NCBI RefSeq assembly: GCF_009711125.1 | Contig: NZ_WMIB01000014.1 | Coordinates: 41,473 to 105,472, forward strand | Length of the DNA stretch: 64,000 nucleotides | From: Metabacillus mangrovi | Lineage (GTDB): Bacteria > Bacillota > Bacilli > Bacillales > Bacillaceae | Direction: 5' to 3' | In this document: piece by piece, positions 35,178-44,881 of the stretch | Numbering within the stretch: the first letter of the stretch is position 1 | Layout of the letters: each line of letters begins with the position of its first letter | Position numbers and translations under genes: made by a program | Notes under the pieces: model-generated | Told to the model about the DNA's origin: nothing | The model's database searches: none | What the model saw: the letters and a program-made list of their open reading frames with translations, nothing else

Positions 35178-36320
35178 ATGAAATTATGGCTGCCGGTCCT
35201 TTTAACTGCGGGGGCTGCTCTTATAATCTATCTTGTTGCTCCCAACATTGGTGAATATTTTACAAAACGGTCGTACGGCACACAGCCCGTTCAGGCGGTT
35301 GAAGAGAATTCGAATCAAGCGGTTGCTACATTTGCCGGAGGCTGCTTTTGGTGTATGGAGCCGCCATTTGAGAAGCTGGATGGGGTGAGCGAAGTGATTT
35401 CCGGCTATACCGGCGGAAAAGAGGAAAATCCGTCCTATAAAGAGGTGTCTTCCGGTTCTACCGGGCATGTGGAGGCTGTCCAGGTCGTCTATGATCCTTC
35501 CAGAATTACGTATGAGGAACTCCTTCAAGTATTCTGGCGGCAGATCGATCCGACCGATGCGGGTGGCCAGTTTGTGGACAGAGGCGCACATTATGCTTCT
35601 GCAGTTTTCTATCACAATGATAAGCAAAAAGCTGCGGCAGAGAAATCGAAGGAAGAGCTGGAGAAGTCCGGCCGGTTTGAAGATGAACTGGTAACGGAGA
35701 TCAGAGAAGCTTCCGCCTTTTATCAGGCAGAGGATTATCATCAGGATTATTATAAAAAGAGCGCAGTGCAGTACAAATTTTACCGCAGCAATTCAGGCCG
35801 GGATGCTTTCCTGGATGAAGCGTGGGGAAAAGAGCGGGAAGTAGAGGTAACGAAGAAAACAAAAGCTGCTTCCAAGTATGCTGATTTTAAAAAGCCTTCG
35901 GATTCTGAATTGAAGAAGACCCTCTCAGCAGAGCAGTATAAGGTTTCCCAGAAAGACGGGACGGAACGTGCGTACAGCAATGCCTATCACGATCTAAAAG
36001 ACGAAGGAATCTATGTAGATCTTGTTTCCGGCGAGCCGCTGTTCAGCTCAAAAGATAAATATGATTCCGGAACCGGCTGGCCGAGCTTTACGAAGCCCCT
36101 TGTACCGGAGAATATTGTAGAGAAAGAAGACCGCACCCTTTTTATGACCCGGACGGAGGTGCGCAGTAAATATGCGGATTCCCATCTCGGACATGTATTT
36201 GATGATGGGCCGGAACCGACAGGACTTCGCTACTGCATGAATTCAGCGGCGATGAAATTTATCCCAAAGGAAGAGCTTGAGGAGCAGGGATACGCAGAGT
36301 TTATCTCCGAATTCCAGTAG
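35178..36320 (+). CDS. msrAB: Membrane-anchored MsrA-MsrB fusion (methionine sulfoxide reductase)
   Basis: Repairs both diastereomers of oxidised methionine. 380 aa: an N-terminal membrane helix (about 3-24), an MsrA domain starting with [12 protein letters not shown] (catalytic Cys in GCFWC), and a C-terminal MsrB domain with [26 protein letters not shown] and catalytic Cys in [11 protein letters not shown]. The usual zinc-binding CxxC pairs of MsrB are absent; the corresponding positions carry other residues (for example VSGEPLFSS). Exported location suggests protection of surface proteins. GAAAGGAG precedes ATG. Confidence 0.93.
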   Translation: MKLWLPVLLTAGAALIIYLVAPNIGEYFTKRSYGTQPVQAVEENSNQAVATFAGGCFWCMEPPFEKLDGVSEVISGYTGGKEENPSYKEVSSGSTGHVEAVQVVYDPSRITYEELLQVFWRQIDPTDAGGQFVDRGAHYASAVFYHNDKQKAAAEKSKEELEKSGRFEDELVTEIREASAFYQAEDYHQDYYKKSAVQYKFYRSNSGRDAFLDEAWGKEREVEVTKKTKAASKYADFKKPSDSELKKTLSAEQYKVSQKDGTERAYSNAYHDLKDEGIYVDLVSGEPLFSSKDKYDSGTGWPSFTKPLVPENIVEKEDRTLFMTRTEVRSKYADSHLGHVFDDGPEPTGLRYCMNSAAMKFIPKEELEEQGYAEFISEFQ

Positions 36321-36383
36321 GATTCGGGGTGGGACTTTTGGGGTATATGTATATGCTGTGATTATTTGTGAAGGGGATAATGT

Positions 36384-37616
36384 ATGAAGCCTTTATTGAT
36401 GCTTATCGTTTCCATTCTGCTGCTGTCCGCCTGCTCATCGCAGGCAGGGGGCGGACAGGATACGGAACAAATCCTGAAGTCAGGCTGGAGCGAGATTGAA
36501 AAAGAAGCGGATGGAAAGAAAGTAAGGCTCTTCATGTGGGGCGGAGACCCGGGGATCAATGGCTATATTGATCAATACGTGAAGCCTGCTTTAAAAGAAA
36601 AGCATCAGATCCTGCTTGAAAGAGTCCCGATGGACACTCCTGAGATTCTGCAAAAGCTTGAAACGGAAAAGCGCGCAGGTGTGAACGAGGGAACCATTGA
36701 TCTCATCTGGCTGAATGGTGAAAACTTTAAAAATGCCAAACAGAATAAGCTTTTATTCGGTCCGATGGTTTCGAAACTGCCGAATTACCAGGCCTACTAT
36801 GATACTGAATCTCTGGAAAACCGGTATGACTTTGGATTGGAAACAGGGGGGTACGAGGCTCCGTGGGGGAAGGTGCAGTTTGTTTTCCATTATGATTCAG
36901 CAGCCATAAAGGAACCGCCGCAGACTTTTGGGGAGCTGCTGTCCTGGGCTAAGGAAAACCCGGGGAAATTTGCGTATCCCGATCCGAAGGACTTTACGGG
37001 GAATGCCTTTATCCGCCACCTGTTCTATGAATCGGCCGGAGGGGTGCAGCCTTTACTGGATAAAGGCTATGATGAGGAATTCGCCAGCGGGAAAAGCAAG
37101 GAACTATGGACCCGTCTAAATGAGATGGAGCCATACTTATGGAAAAAAGGAAAAATCTATCCGAATGACCTGACTGAGCTGGATAAACTTTATTCGAACG
37201 GGGAAGTGTCCATGACGATGGGATACAATGAAGCGCGGGCAGAGAGTCTGATTGAAAAAGGGGTCTTTCCTGAAACCACGAAATCCTTTGTACTGGATTC
37301 AGGTTCCATAGGAAACACGCATTTTCTGGCAATCCCGGATAATAGTCCGAACAAACAGGCCGCGATGGTTTCCATCAATTTTATGCTTTCACCTGAAGCG
37401 CAAATCAAGAAGCTGTCCCCTGAATATTGGGGAGAAAGCCCGGCGCTGGATTATACGAAGCTATCTGAAAAGCAGAAGAAAGACTATGACAGGATTGAGC
37501 GGGGAGCGAGCGTCATCCCTCCTGAAGAGCTCAATGATGCCTTCCTCCCTGAGATTGATGCGCAATATGTGAACTGGCTAAAGGAGAACTGGACGAATGA
37601 AGTGGTTCAAAAATAG
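36384..37616 (+). CDS. ynjB: YnjB-like ABC substrate-binding lipoprotein
   Basis: Binding protein of 410 aa, lipidated at Cys16 (LLLSAC). It resembles E. coli YnjB: VRLFMWGGDPGINGYIDQYVKP, IDLIWLNGENFKNAKQ and APWGKVQFVFHYDS are characteristic. Substrate unknown. It opens a six-gene operon in which every junction is short or overlapping: its last 20 bp overlap the permease gene. The C-terminal part has the PEAQIKKLSPEYWG segment common to this binding-protein class. Confidence 0.87.
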   Translation: MKPLLMLIVSILLLSACSSQAGGGQDTEQILKSGWSEIEKEADGKKVRLFMWGGDPGINGYIDQYVKPALKEKHQILLERVPMDTPEILQKLETEKRAGVNEGTIDLIWLNGENFKNAKQNKLLFGPMVSKLPNYQAYYDTESLENRYDFGLETGGYEAPWGKVQFVFHYDSAAIKEPPQTFGELLSWAKENPGKFAYPDPKDFTGNAFIRHLFYESAGGVQPLLDKGYDEEFASGKSKELWTRLNEMEPYLWKKGKIYPNDLTELDKLYSNGEVSMTMGYNEARAESLIEKGVFPETTKSFVLDSGSIGNTHFLAIPDNSPNKQAAMVSINFMLSPEAQIKKLSPEYWGESPALDYTKLSEKQKKDYDRIERGASVIPPEELNDAFLPEIDAQYVNWLKENWTNEVVQK

Positions 37617-39246
37617 AGAATGGCCGGGAAGCGTTCTGCCTGCCTTTTTACTGGGAGGCACCCTGCTTACTGCCGGCATTCTTTTTTCCCTCTATGAGAG
37701 TACAATGGGTGAGACCGGCTATACTCTCCAGGCCTATACCGAGTTATGGCTGGGAAAAAGCTTTCGTTCATCCCTTGTCTACAGTCTGATCATTGCCTTT
37801 CTTTCTTCTTTATTTGCTGTGCTGATTGGTTTAGTGATCATCAGAAAAATCGCTCCCTTTTTGCAGCGTCCCGTTTACAAGCTGCTGGCTTGGGCTCCGC
37901 TGCTGTTTCCTCATTTTGTATGGGGCTACATGCTCCTGCTGCTGTTTGACCAGCCGGGGTGGATCCCGCAGCTGCTCAGCGAGGCTGGCATCATCACGGA
38001 CGCCGATCAGTTTCCGCAGCTGATCCGGGATGAATGGGGAACGGGAATCATCCTTACATACATAACGAAAGAAATTCCATTTGTGCTGCTTATGCTGCTC
38101 CCGGTTTATCTTCAGCTCGACGGGAGGAGAAAGGACATTATCACGACCCTCGGCGGTTCCAGATGGGACGTATTTAAGACGGCAGAATGGCCTGCAGTCT
38201 TTCCTGTGCTGTCAGAGACGTTTCTGATCCTGTTTGCGTTCACTTTAACGGCTTATGAGGTGCCTGCCCTGCTTGGCATTACATTTCCGAAGATGGTTTC
38301 CGTTCTTTCCTTTGAATGGTTTTACAATGGCGACTGGTCACAGCGGCCGCTCGCCTATGCTGCGATGCTGAGTGTCTCAGTGCTGATCCTGCTCTTAACT
38401 GTGATTTTCTATTTACTGAGGAGAAATCGGGGCAGCGGCAGTTTCTTGGAAGGTGTTCCATATCGGAAAAAAGGATCTATGCCTATTCTGATTCTTTACC
38501 TGGGCCTCGTCTTTCTTCCAATCGCTGCTCTGGCAGCTGCAAGCGTCCTGAAGCAGGGTGGAAGCAGTCTGCTGCAGGCGGAATGGACATGGAGAGCATG
38601 GCAGGTGCTCTTTGAAGATCCTCTGCTTGTCCAGTCCATCCAGACATCTGCCGGCATCGGGATAAGTGTAGTCCTGCTTAACTTTTTCATTGGAATTCCG
38701 GCAGCAAGGCAGCTTGCATTTAAGAGTTTTAAAGGAAAAGTTCTAATTGAAACGGTGCTGCTCGCTCCAATCCTCATCCCGTCCCTGCTGATCGCAATGG
38801 GTCTGCATATTACGCTGATCCGGCTCGGCCTGGCGAATGAGTGGAGCGGGGTCATCTTAATCCAGCTTTTGCCGACACTCCCCTACACGATCAAGATGCT
38901 GAGAAGCGGATATGAGCGGATGGGGCAAAGCTTTGAACTGCAGGCTGAAACCCTAGGGGCGTCCGGATGGCATATTTTCCGAAGCATTCATGTTCCGCTC
39001 CTTCTTTCCTCTCTGAGAGCTTCTGCGTTCCTGGTTTTTGTCATTTCACTCGGCCAGTATGCTTTGACGAGTTTAATAGGGGGCGGTACTGTGCTGACCC
39101 TGGCGCTTGTGTATTTTCCTTATTTTGAACAGGCAGACACTGCCGTAATGGCTGCGTTTTCCTTTTTGTTCGCTCTTATTCCGCTTGGGGCCTGGCTTTT
39201 GTTTGAACTCTTATTCCGTCTGACCGCAGTCTATAAAGGAAGGTAA
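37597..39246 (+). CDS. ynjC: YnjC-like fused ABC permease
   Basis: Membrane subunit of 549 aa built from two fused binding-protein-dependent permease domains (about 12 helices). EAA-type loops are seen twice: GGSRWDVFKTAEWPAVFPVL in the first half and GASGWHIFRSIHVPLLLSSL in the second. ATG 37597 overlaps the ynjB stop region, suggesting translational coupling. Fusion of both permease halves is typical of YnjC and FbpB-like iron or thiamine transporters. Confidence 0.88.
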   Translation: MKWFKNREWPGSVLPAFLLGGTLLTAGILFSLYESTMGETGYTLQAYTELWLGKSFRSSLVYSLIIAFLSSLFAVLIGLVIIRKIAPFLQRPVYKLLAWAPLLFPHFVWGYMLLLLFDQPGWIPQLLSEAGIITDADQFPQLIRDEWGTGIILTYITKEIPFVLLMLLPVYLQLDGRRKDIITTLGGSRWDVFKTAEWPAVFPVLSETFLILFAFTLTAYEVPALLGITFPKMVSVLSFEWFYNGDWSQRPLAYAAMLSVSVLILLLTVIFYLLRRNRGSGSFLEGVPYRKKGSMPILILYLGLVFLPIAALAAASVLKQGGSSLLQAEWTWRAWQVLFEDPLLVQSIQTSAGIGISVVLLNFFIGIPAARQLAFKSFKGKVLIETVLLAPILIPSLLIAMGLHITLIRLGLANEWSGVILIQLLPTLPYTIKMLRSGYERMGQSFELQAETLGASGWHIFRSIHVPLLLSSLRASAFLVFVISLGQYALTSLIGGGTVLTLALVYFPYFEQADTAVMAAFSFLFALIPLGAWLLFELLFRLTAVYKGR

Positions 39247-39251
39247 TAACT

Positions 39252-40175
39252 ATGTCTTATTTAGCATTCACCGGCTCGAAAACCTATCAATCCCGCTCTG
39301 TCCTTGATGGTGCAGAGTTCACCATGAAAAAAGGGGAGATCCTTTCACTGATCGGCCCTTCCGGAACAGGCAAATCCACACTGCTTAAATGCCTCGCAGG
39401 TCTTGAACAGCTGGATTCAGGGCGGATATCCTTGGATGGCATGGATGTGACGGATGTCAGTGCAAGAAAAAGAGGCGTGCTCCTCGTATTCCAGCAGGCT
39501 TTGCTATTCCCTCATATGACTGTATTTCAAAATGCTGAATACGGCCTGAAGCTGAAAAAAACGTCCAGAGAACTTCGCAGGCGAAAGGTGGAGGAGATGC
39601 TTGAGAAGACAGAGATGCAGCATGCTTCGAGCCGTTATCCCCATCAATTGTCCGGCGGAGAGCAGCAGCGGGCGGCACTGGCGAGATCCCTCGTCATGGA
39701 ACCGAAGCTCCTTCTTCTGGATGAACCCTTTGCAAGCATCGATCCTCTTTTGAGAGATAAGCTCCGAATTTGGGTGAAAGGGTTATTGAAAGATCAGAAC
39801 ATCACCTCGATTTTTGTTACCCATGATATGGAGGAGGCTTCGCTCGTTGGCGATGAGCTGGCCATTCTGCATGATGGGAAAATCCTGCAGAAAGGGCCTG
39901 CCCGCGAAATCTATATGCATCCGGCAAATGAAACAGTGGCCAGGTTTTATGGGGACGGCCTGACAGTGAGCGGGGATTTTTTTGCTTCACGCAGCCTTGA
40001 ACTCTCTGATCAGGGATGGGAGGGGACCGTTTTAGGGGAAACCTATAAATATGGACACGTCTTTTACCGGATAGCGGTTGAATCCCAAATCATCACATTA
40101 AGCAGCGGCAGCCCTCTCAATAAAGGCCAGACCGTCTTTATCCGCAGAAGAAACGAAGAGGAGGCTGTAAAGTGA
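39252..40175 (+). CDS. ynjD: YnjD-like ABC ATPase
   Basis: ATP-binding subunit of 307 aa with Walker A GPSGTGKST (about 36-44), Q-loop VFQQALLFPH, signature LSGGEQQRAALARSL, Walker B LLLLDEPFASID and switch His FVTHDMEEA. A TOBE-like domain follows residue 240 (SRSLELSDQGWEGTVLGE...). AAGGAAGG precedes ATG. It overlaps the next gene by four bases (GTGA). Confidence 0.92.
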   Translation: MSYLAFTGSKTYQSRSVLDGAEFTMKKGEILSLIGPSGTGKSTLLKCLAGLEQLDSGRISLDGMDVTDVSARKRGVLLVFQQALLFPHMTVFQNAEYGLKLKKTSRELRRRKVEEMLEKTEMQHASSRYPHQLSGGEQQRAALARSLVMEPKLLLLDEPFASIDPLLRDKLRIWVKGLLKDQNITSIFVTHDMEEASLVGDELAILHDGKILQKGPAREIYMHPANETVARFYGDGLTVSGDFFASRSLELSDQGWEGTVLGETYKYGHVFYRIAVESQIITLSSGSPLNKGQTVFIRRRNEEEAVK

Positions 40176-40831
40176 AGAAATGGATCCGGCTGGTGATCAT
40201 CGCCGCAGCGGCGGTTTTGCTCCTCTGGGTGAACCAAAGCTTCCTGAAATGGAGTCCCCAAACGATAAAGGATTGGATTCTCTCCCTTGGAGCTGCCGGC
40301 CCTATTGTATATATCCTTCTTTACACAGTAAGGCCGCTCGTTCTTTTTCCCGCCTCCCTCCTTTCGCTGGCAGGCGGCTTGGCCTTTGGTCCGGTACAGG
40401 GTCTGATTTATACAGTTACGGGAGCTTCCGGAGGAGCCATGCTTGCCTATATGCTGGCAAAAAAATTCGGCAAAAGCTTTATTCCCTCCTCAGACCGGAT
40501 CGAGACGGTAAAAAAATTGATGGAGAAGAACGGCTTTACCTACGTACTCATTTTAAGACTCCTTCCGATTGTTAATTTTGATTTGATCAGCTACACAGCC
40601 GGCATCGCATCCATCCGCTGGTATTCATTCCTGGCTGCGACAATTCTCGGAATCATCCCGGGTACGTTTGCTTATAATTTTCTTGGTTCAAGCATTACAG
40701 AAGATAAAACAGTGTTAATTATCGCAGTAATGGTTTTTGCAGTTATTGCCATTATCCCGGTCCTCTTTAAAGAAAAATTGAAGCAAAGACTGTTTCAAGA
40801 GGGGAAAAATGAGGTGAAGAAAGATGCTTGA
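40172..40831 (+). CDS. TVP38/TMEM64 family membrane protein (DedA superfamily; YdjX/YdjZ-like)
   Basis: Polytopic membrane protein of 219 aa, GTG start overlapping ynjD. The SNARE-associated/VTT domain carries the motif LFPASLLSLAGGLAFGPVQGLIY and a second conserved G-rich segment IRWYSFLAATILGIIPGTFAYNF near the end, with a LRLLPIVNFDLISY amphipathic stretch. DedA-superfamily proteins move lipids between leaflets or transport undecaprenyl-phosphate; the role of this subgroup is not settled. In E. coli ydjX and ydjZ lie by ynjBCD, as here. Confidence 0.88.
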   Translation: MKKWIRLVIIAAAAVLLLWVNQSFLKWSPQTIKDWILSLGAAGPIVYILLYTVRPLVLFPASLLSLAGGLAFGPVQGLIYTVTGASGGAMLAYMLAKKFGKSFIPSSDRIETVKKLMEKNGFTYVLILRLLPIVNFDLISYTAGIASIRWYSFLAATILGIIPGTFAYNFLGSSITEDKTVLIIAVMVFAVIAIIPVLFKEKLKQRLFQEGKNEVKKDA

Positions 40832-41405
40832 TACACATGGACGGAAATATGTACAGCCTGTTATTGAAAGCACGGCAGCAGTCCTGCTGAAGTGGAAGCT
40901 GTCCGCCAATCAGGTGACCGCGATCGCATTTGTAATCGGGGTATCATCCGGATTGCTCATCTTTTTAAATCAGCCTGTCCTTGCCGTCATTGTTCTCTGG
41001 CTTTCCGGTTTCCTGGATGCAGTCGATGGCACAATGGCCAGAAAAACAAAGCCGTCACCATGGGGCACAGTAATGGACATTACCTTCGACCGCGTAGTTG
41101 AAATCAGCGTCATTCTCGGCCTTGCCTTTGCCTTCCCGGAAGCACAATGGGTTCTTCTCCTGCTCAGCTGTTCCATCATTGTTTCGATGACCATCTTTTT
41201 AACAGTGGGTGCCCTGAGTGAAAAGCAGGGAGTTAAATCCTTTTATTATCAGGCAGGAGTTGCTGAGCGTACAGAAGGATTTATCCTCTTTTCTCTCATG
41301 ATCCTGTTCAGCGGGCAGTTGATCTGGCTGACGCTGCTCTTCTTTGCAGTAGAACTGTTTACAGCTTTTCAGAGATTATTCGAAGCAAAACGCATTCTCA
41401 AATAA
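40824..41405 (+). CDS. ynjF: CDP-alcohol phosphatidyltransferase family protein (YnjF-like)
   Basis: Membrane enzyme of 193 aa that transfers a phosphatidyl or related group from a CDP-linked donor to an alcohol. The CDP-AP motif is visible as DAVDGTMARKTKPSPWGTVMDITFDRVVE (D-x2-DG-x2-AR-x8-G-x3-D-x3-D). The acceptor is unknown. ATG 40824 overlaps the TVP38 gene by eight bases. E. coli ynjF occupies the same cluster, so phospholipid chemistry is linked to this transporter. Confidence 0.9.
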   Translation: MLDTHGRKYVQPVIESTAAVLLKWKLSANQVTAIAFVIGVSSGLLIFLNQPVLAVIVLWLSGFLDAVDGTMARKTKPSPWGTVMDITFDRVVEISVILGLAFAFPEAQWVLLLLSCSIIVSMTIFLTVGALSEKQGVKSFYYQAGVAERTEGFILFSLMILFSGQLIWLTLLFFAVELFTAFQRLFEAKRILK

Positions 41406-41420
41406 GGGGGAGAAAGAGAA

Positions 41421-42833
41421 ATGAAATATGATTTGATTGTCATAGGTGGAGGATCGGGCGGCTTAACAGCTGCAGCCGGTGCTGCTTCCTTTGGGGCGAA
41501 GGTAGCGCTGATTGACCGGAAAGAGACATTTGGAGGGGACTGCCTTCATTATGGATGTGTGCCGTCAAAGGCGCTGATTCACCAGGCAAACCGCTATTAT
41601 ACGGCAAATCAGGAAGCTTCAAGGCAGGGCGTGGCCTTGACTGTCCCATTTGAAAGAATAAAAGAAGCGGTTCAAACCGCTATTGAAACGATTCAGCACC
41701 ATGACTCGGACGAGAGATTCCAAACGCTCGGCGTCGATGTATTCCACGGAGCGGCTGAATTTACAGGCCGGCGGAAGGTGAAAGTGAACGGTCAGGTATT
41801 AAAGGGGAAACGGATTGTGATCGCTACAGGGTCCCGTGCTCTTCAGCCGGATATCGAAGGGTTGAAGGAAGCCGGTTTCCAGACAAACGAAACCATTTTT
41901 ACGATGCCAAGATTTCCGAAACGCCTTGCCGTGATAGGAGGGGGGCCGATCGGTGTGGAGATGGGACAGGCTTTTGCCAGAATGGGCTCCAGCGTAACCA
42001 TCATTGACCGGTCGGAAAAAATTCTCTCCAGAGAAGACGATGAAATCAGAGATTTCATGACGGACACTCTGTCAAAGGAACTCGAGATCCGTTCAAACAC
42101 GGAAGTCTCAAAAGTAGTCCTGAATAACGGGAAAAAAATCCTGTATGTAAAGCGGAACGGAAAAGAGGAAGAACTTGAAGCAGATGAAATTCTTCTGGCG
42201 ATGGGAAGGGTGCCGAATACAGAAGGCCTGAATACGGATAAAGCCGGTGTGGAGCTTGATGAAAAGGGCCATATCCTTGTAAATGGCTATTTGCAGACAA
42301 GCCAGAAGCACATTTTTGCGATCGGAGACGTAACGGGGAAATTCCTCTTTACCCATTCTGCCGGCCAGGAAGGAAAGACGGTTGTGCAAAATGCCATCTT
42401 TGGCGTGAAAAGTGCGATTTCTTACGAGAACATGCCTTGGAATGTGTACACAAAGCCCGAAGTATTTCATCTTGGCATGACAGAGGAAGAAGCAAGGGAG
42501 AAACATGAGACCGTGACCGTTTACAGGAAAAAGCTCGATGAGGTAGATCGGTTCATTACAGAAGAGGAAACAGGCGTAATCAAACTGATCATGGATAAGA
42601 AAGGGAAGATTCTTGGTGCTCATGCTGCCGGAGAGGGAGCAGGGGACTGGATGCAGACGGTCGTTTACGCCAAAACAAACGGCCAGAAGCTGCGCAGTCT
42701 TTCCGGGATGGTCTACCCTTATCCAAACAAAGCCGCAGCGATTCAGGCGGCAGCCGATCTGTACTGGCGGGAAAAGCTGTTTGACAGCGGGTTAAAGAAA
42801 GTGGCCTCTAACTATATAAAATGGTTCCGGTAA
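41421..42833 (+). CDS. Mercuric reductase/lipoamide dehydrogenase-like flavoprotein
   Basis: FAD-dependent disulfide oxidoreductase of 470 aa. FAD-binding VIGGGSGGLTAA, redox disulfide in GGDCLHYGCVPSK (CLHYGC, about residues 42-47), NAD(P) site AVIGGGPIGVEMG and FAD motif IFAIGDVTG are intact. In the C-terminal dimer interface, where lipoamide dehydrogenase has HPTxxE, this protein has YPYPNKA, so the catalytic His-Glu pair is missing; MerA-like vicinal cysteines are also absent at the terminus. AAGGGGGAG precedes ATG. Last gene of the ynj operon. Confidence 0.87.
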   Translation: MKYDLIVIGGGSGGLTAAAGAASFGAKVALIDRKETFGGDCLHYGCVPSKALIHQANRYYTANQEASRQGVALTVPFERIKEAVQTAIETIQHHDSDERFQTLGVDVFHGAAEFTGRRKVKVNGQVLKGKRIVIATGSRALQPDIEGLKEAGFQTNETIFTMPRFPKRLAVIGGGPIGVEMGQAFARMGSSVTIIDRSEKILSREDDEIRDFMTDTLSKELEIRSNTEVSKVVLNNGKKILYVKRNGKEEELEADEILLAMGRVPNTEGLNTDKAGVELDEKGHILVNGYLQTSQKHIFAIGDVTGKFLFTHSAGQEGKTVVQNAIFGVKSAISYENMPWNVYTKPEVFHLGMTEEEAREKHETVTVYRKKLDEVDRFITEEETGVIKLIMDKKGKILGAHAAGEGAGDWMQTVVYAKTNGQKLRSLSGMVYPYPNKAAAIQAAADLYWREKLFDSGLKKVASNYIKWFR

Positions 42834-42912
42834 TCAATCCGGTCTGCCTGCATCTGAACAGAACGTGGCCTGTACCGTTTATACATGCAGTGGAGGGGAA
42901 CCGGTAAAAGCA

Positions 42913-42942
42913 AAACCCCTGAATTCGATCAGGGGTTTGTTT
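42913..42942. terminator. Bidirectional terminator between flavoprotein and glycosyltransferase
   Basis: Stem AAACCCCTGA / TCAGGGGTTT with A- and T-rich flanks. Confidence 0.88.
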
Positions 42943-42961
42943 TGGCTCGATTCCTTCACCT

Positions 42962-44104
42962 TTAAGCATAGCGGACTTCTTCAGCGGGAATAAGAACTTC
43001 TTTATAATCCTGTACGAGGCCGCTGAAGATCTGGTCCCACGTCTGTGTGAGGGCGTAAGCACGTGCCTGTCTGGACATGTGCTCCCGGAGGCTGTGGTTT
43101 TCAAGAAGCGAGTCAATGGCGGCAACAAACGCGTCAGGATTCCGCGGCTCGCACAGCAAGCCGTTTTTTCCTTCTGCTACAATATTCTTAACACCGCCGG
43201 AGTTGGCACCAACAACCGGAGTTCCGCACGCCAGCGCTTCGAGCACGACGTTGCCGAACGTTTCAGTTGGAGAAGGAAAGACAAACAGATCAGAGGAAGC
43301 ATAAATTTTTGCCAAGTCCCTCCCGCTGAGGTAACCGGCAAAGGTCATGTTATCCGGAGCCTGCTTCATCATGTCTGCCTTTGAAGGACCGTCGCCGACA
43401 ATCAGAAAATGGACTTTCTCCTTCAGGCGGGCAGGAAGGGATTCTGCGGTTTTAATAAGCGTTTCGATATCTTTTTCAGGGGCAAGCCTGCCGGCATAAG
43501 AAAGAATAAACGGTTCTTTAATGTTATAGGTTTTGTGGGCGTCAAAGCCTTCGAGGTTGGGTGTGAACATGGAGCAGTCTACACCTCTTCCCCAGATTTT
43601 CAGGTTCTGGAATCCTTGCTTATCGAGCTGCTCAAGAGTGGAGGGGGAAGGAACGAACAGTTTCTTGAACGGTTTGTGAAACCAGTGCATGTACTTCCAT
43701 AGCAGCTTGGAAAAAAACTGCAGATCGTAATAGTCAAGATACTGGTCAAAATCAGTGTGATAAGAACCGACGATCGGAATGTTCAGCTTTTTTGCGTAAT
43801 GCATCCCGCACAGGCCGATGTTGAAAGGGGTGGCAATGTGTACGAGATCGGGCTTGAACTTTTGCAGTTCCCCTTTAACCTGAATCATGTTCGGCCAGGC
43901 GACCCGGCATTCAGGATATAAAAAGAAAGGGAAGCTTGCAAACCGGTGAATGTGGCTGGAAAACAAGCTTTCTTTTGTACTTTCCGGTGCAAATACACGA
44001 TATTCATGGCCATTTGCTTCAAGGTAGTCTGTGAACCGTTTCAATGTACGGGCAACTCCGTTTACATCCGGAGCATACGTATCAGTAAACAATGCGATTT
44101 TCAT
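42962..44104 (-). CDS. GT4-family glycosyltransferase
   Basis: Cytosolic GT-B glycosyltransferase, 380 aa. N-terminal ALFTDTYAPDVNGVARTL and DLVHIATPFNIGL are typical of GT4 enzymes; the nucleotide-sugar motif E-x7-E is present in PTETFGNVVLEALACGTPVVG. It resembles mannosyl/glucosyl transferases acting on lipids such as diacylglycerol. It lies 35 bp after a PAP2 phosphatase gene on the same strand; a lipid-linked product is plausible but not shown. Confidence 0.87.
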   Translation of the reverse strand: MKIALFTDTYAPDVNGVARTLKRFTDYLEANGHEYRVFAPESTKESLFSSHIHRFASFPFFLYPECRVAWPNMIQVKGELQKFKPDLVHIATPFNIGLCGMHYAKKLNIPIVGSYHTDFDQYLDYYDLQFFSKLLWKYMHWFHKPFKKLFVPSPSTLEQLDKQGFQNLKIWGRGVDCSMFTPNLEGFDAHKTYNIKEPFILSYAGRLAPEKDIETLIKTAESLPARLKEKVHFLIVGDGPSKADMMKQAPDNMTFAGYLSGRDLAKIYASSDLFVFPSPTETFGNVVLEALACGTPVVGANSGGVKNIVAEGKNGLLCEPRNPDAFVAAIDSLLENHSLREHMSRQARAYALTQTWDQIFSGLVQDYKEVLIPAEEVRYA

Positions 44105-44139
44105 CGAACCCCTCCAGACATGAAAGTCGAACCGGATAA

Positions 44140-44700
44140 TCAGGAAACAGATAACAGATTCGGAACCAGACGGCTTATGATAGAAAAGATTAGGATGCTT
44201 GTCGATGTTCCGAGAAGGCAGCCCGCCAGCACGTCAGAAGGATAATGAAGCCCAAGATAAATCCGTGAAAGGCCGACACTCACTCCAAGCGGAATCAGCA
44301 GCACTGCAAGGCCCGGCATGAAAAGAAGAAATGGAATGATAACAGAAAAAATGGCAGTTGTATGGCCGGATGGAAACGAGTGATCCTCCAAAGGGTTGGC
44401 GGGACATTTTGTTTCAAGCAAAGCGAGATAAGGACGCTTCCTTGGGTACATTTTTTTTACAAACGCCACAGGGATGTGGCTGATGGCAAGGGAAACGGCA
44501 CTCGCTGCGGCAACCCACCGGACCGGCCCCTGAGTGAAAACGATCAGTGCAAGGCACATCATGATGGTCAGGGTCGCTCCGCCTGCATGCGTGATGTTCC
44601 GGAAGTACAGATTGAGAAACCTTCTGTCAAAATGTCTGTTCAAGCTTCGGAAAAGACGGCACTCAAAATCATACATGTTGGCAATCAGTTTGGTTTTCAT
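44140..44700 (-). CDS. PAP2-family lipid phosphatase
   Basis: Membrane phosphatase, 186 aa, about five helices. The three family motifs are complete: KMYPRKRPY, PSGHTT, and SRIYLGLHYPSDVLAG. Substrates are typically undecaprenyl-pyrophosphate, phosphatidate or phosphatidylglycerol-phosphate. AAAGGAG precedes ATG 44700. First gene of a two-gene operon with the glycosyltransferase. Confidence 0.9.
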   Translation of the reverse strand: MKTKLIANMYDFECRLFRSLNRHFDRRFLNLYFRNITHAGGATLTIMMCLALIVFTQGPVRWVAAASAVSLAISHIPVAFVKKMYPRKRPYLALLETKCPANPLEDHSFPSGHTTAIFSVIIPFLLFMPGLAVLLIPLGVSVGLSRIYLGLHYPSDVLAGCLLGTSTSILIFSIISRLVPNLLSVS

Positions 44701-44881
44701 TTAGATGAATGCTCCTTTGCAAAACCCTTTTATACTATTCTAATTTAGAAATATTTAGTTAATAATAAGAAATTGTAAAGATATTCAATCTTTTTTTTTC
44801 AATTCCTTTAAGAGAACCTTGTCCGCACCGTATGCATCATTCTTTTGCCATCCAGCATTCCCGTGATAAAATGAATGTACT

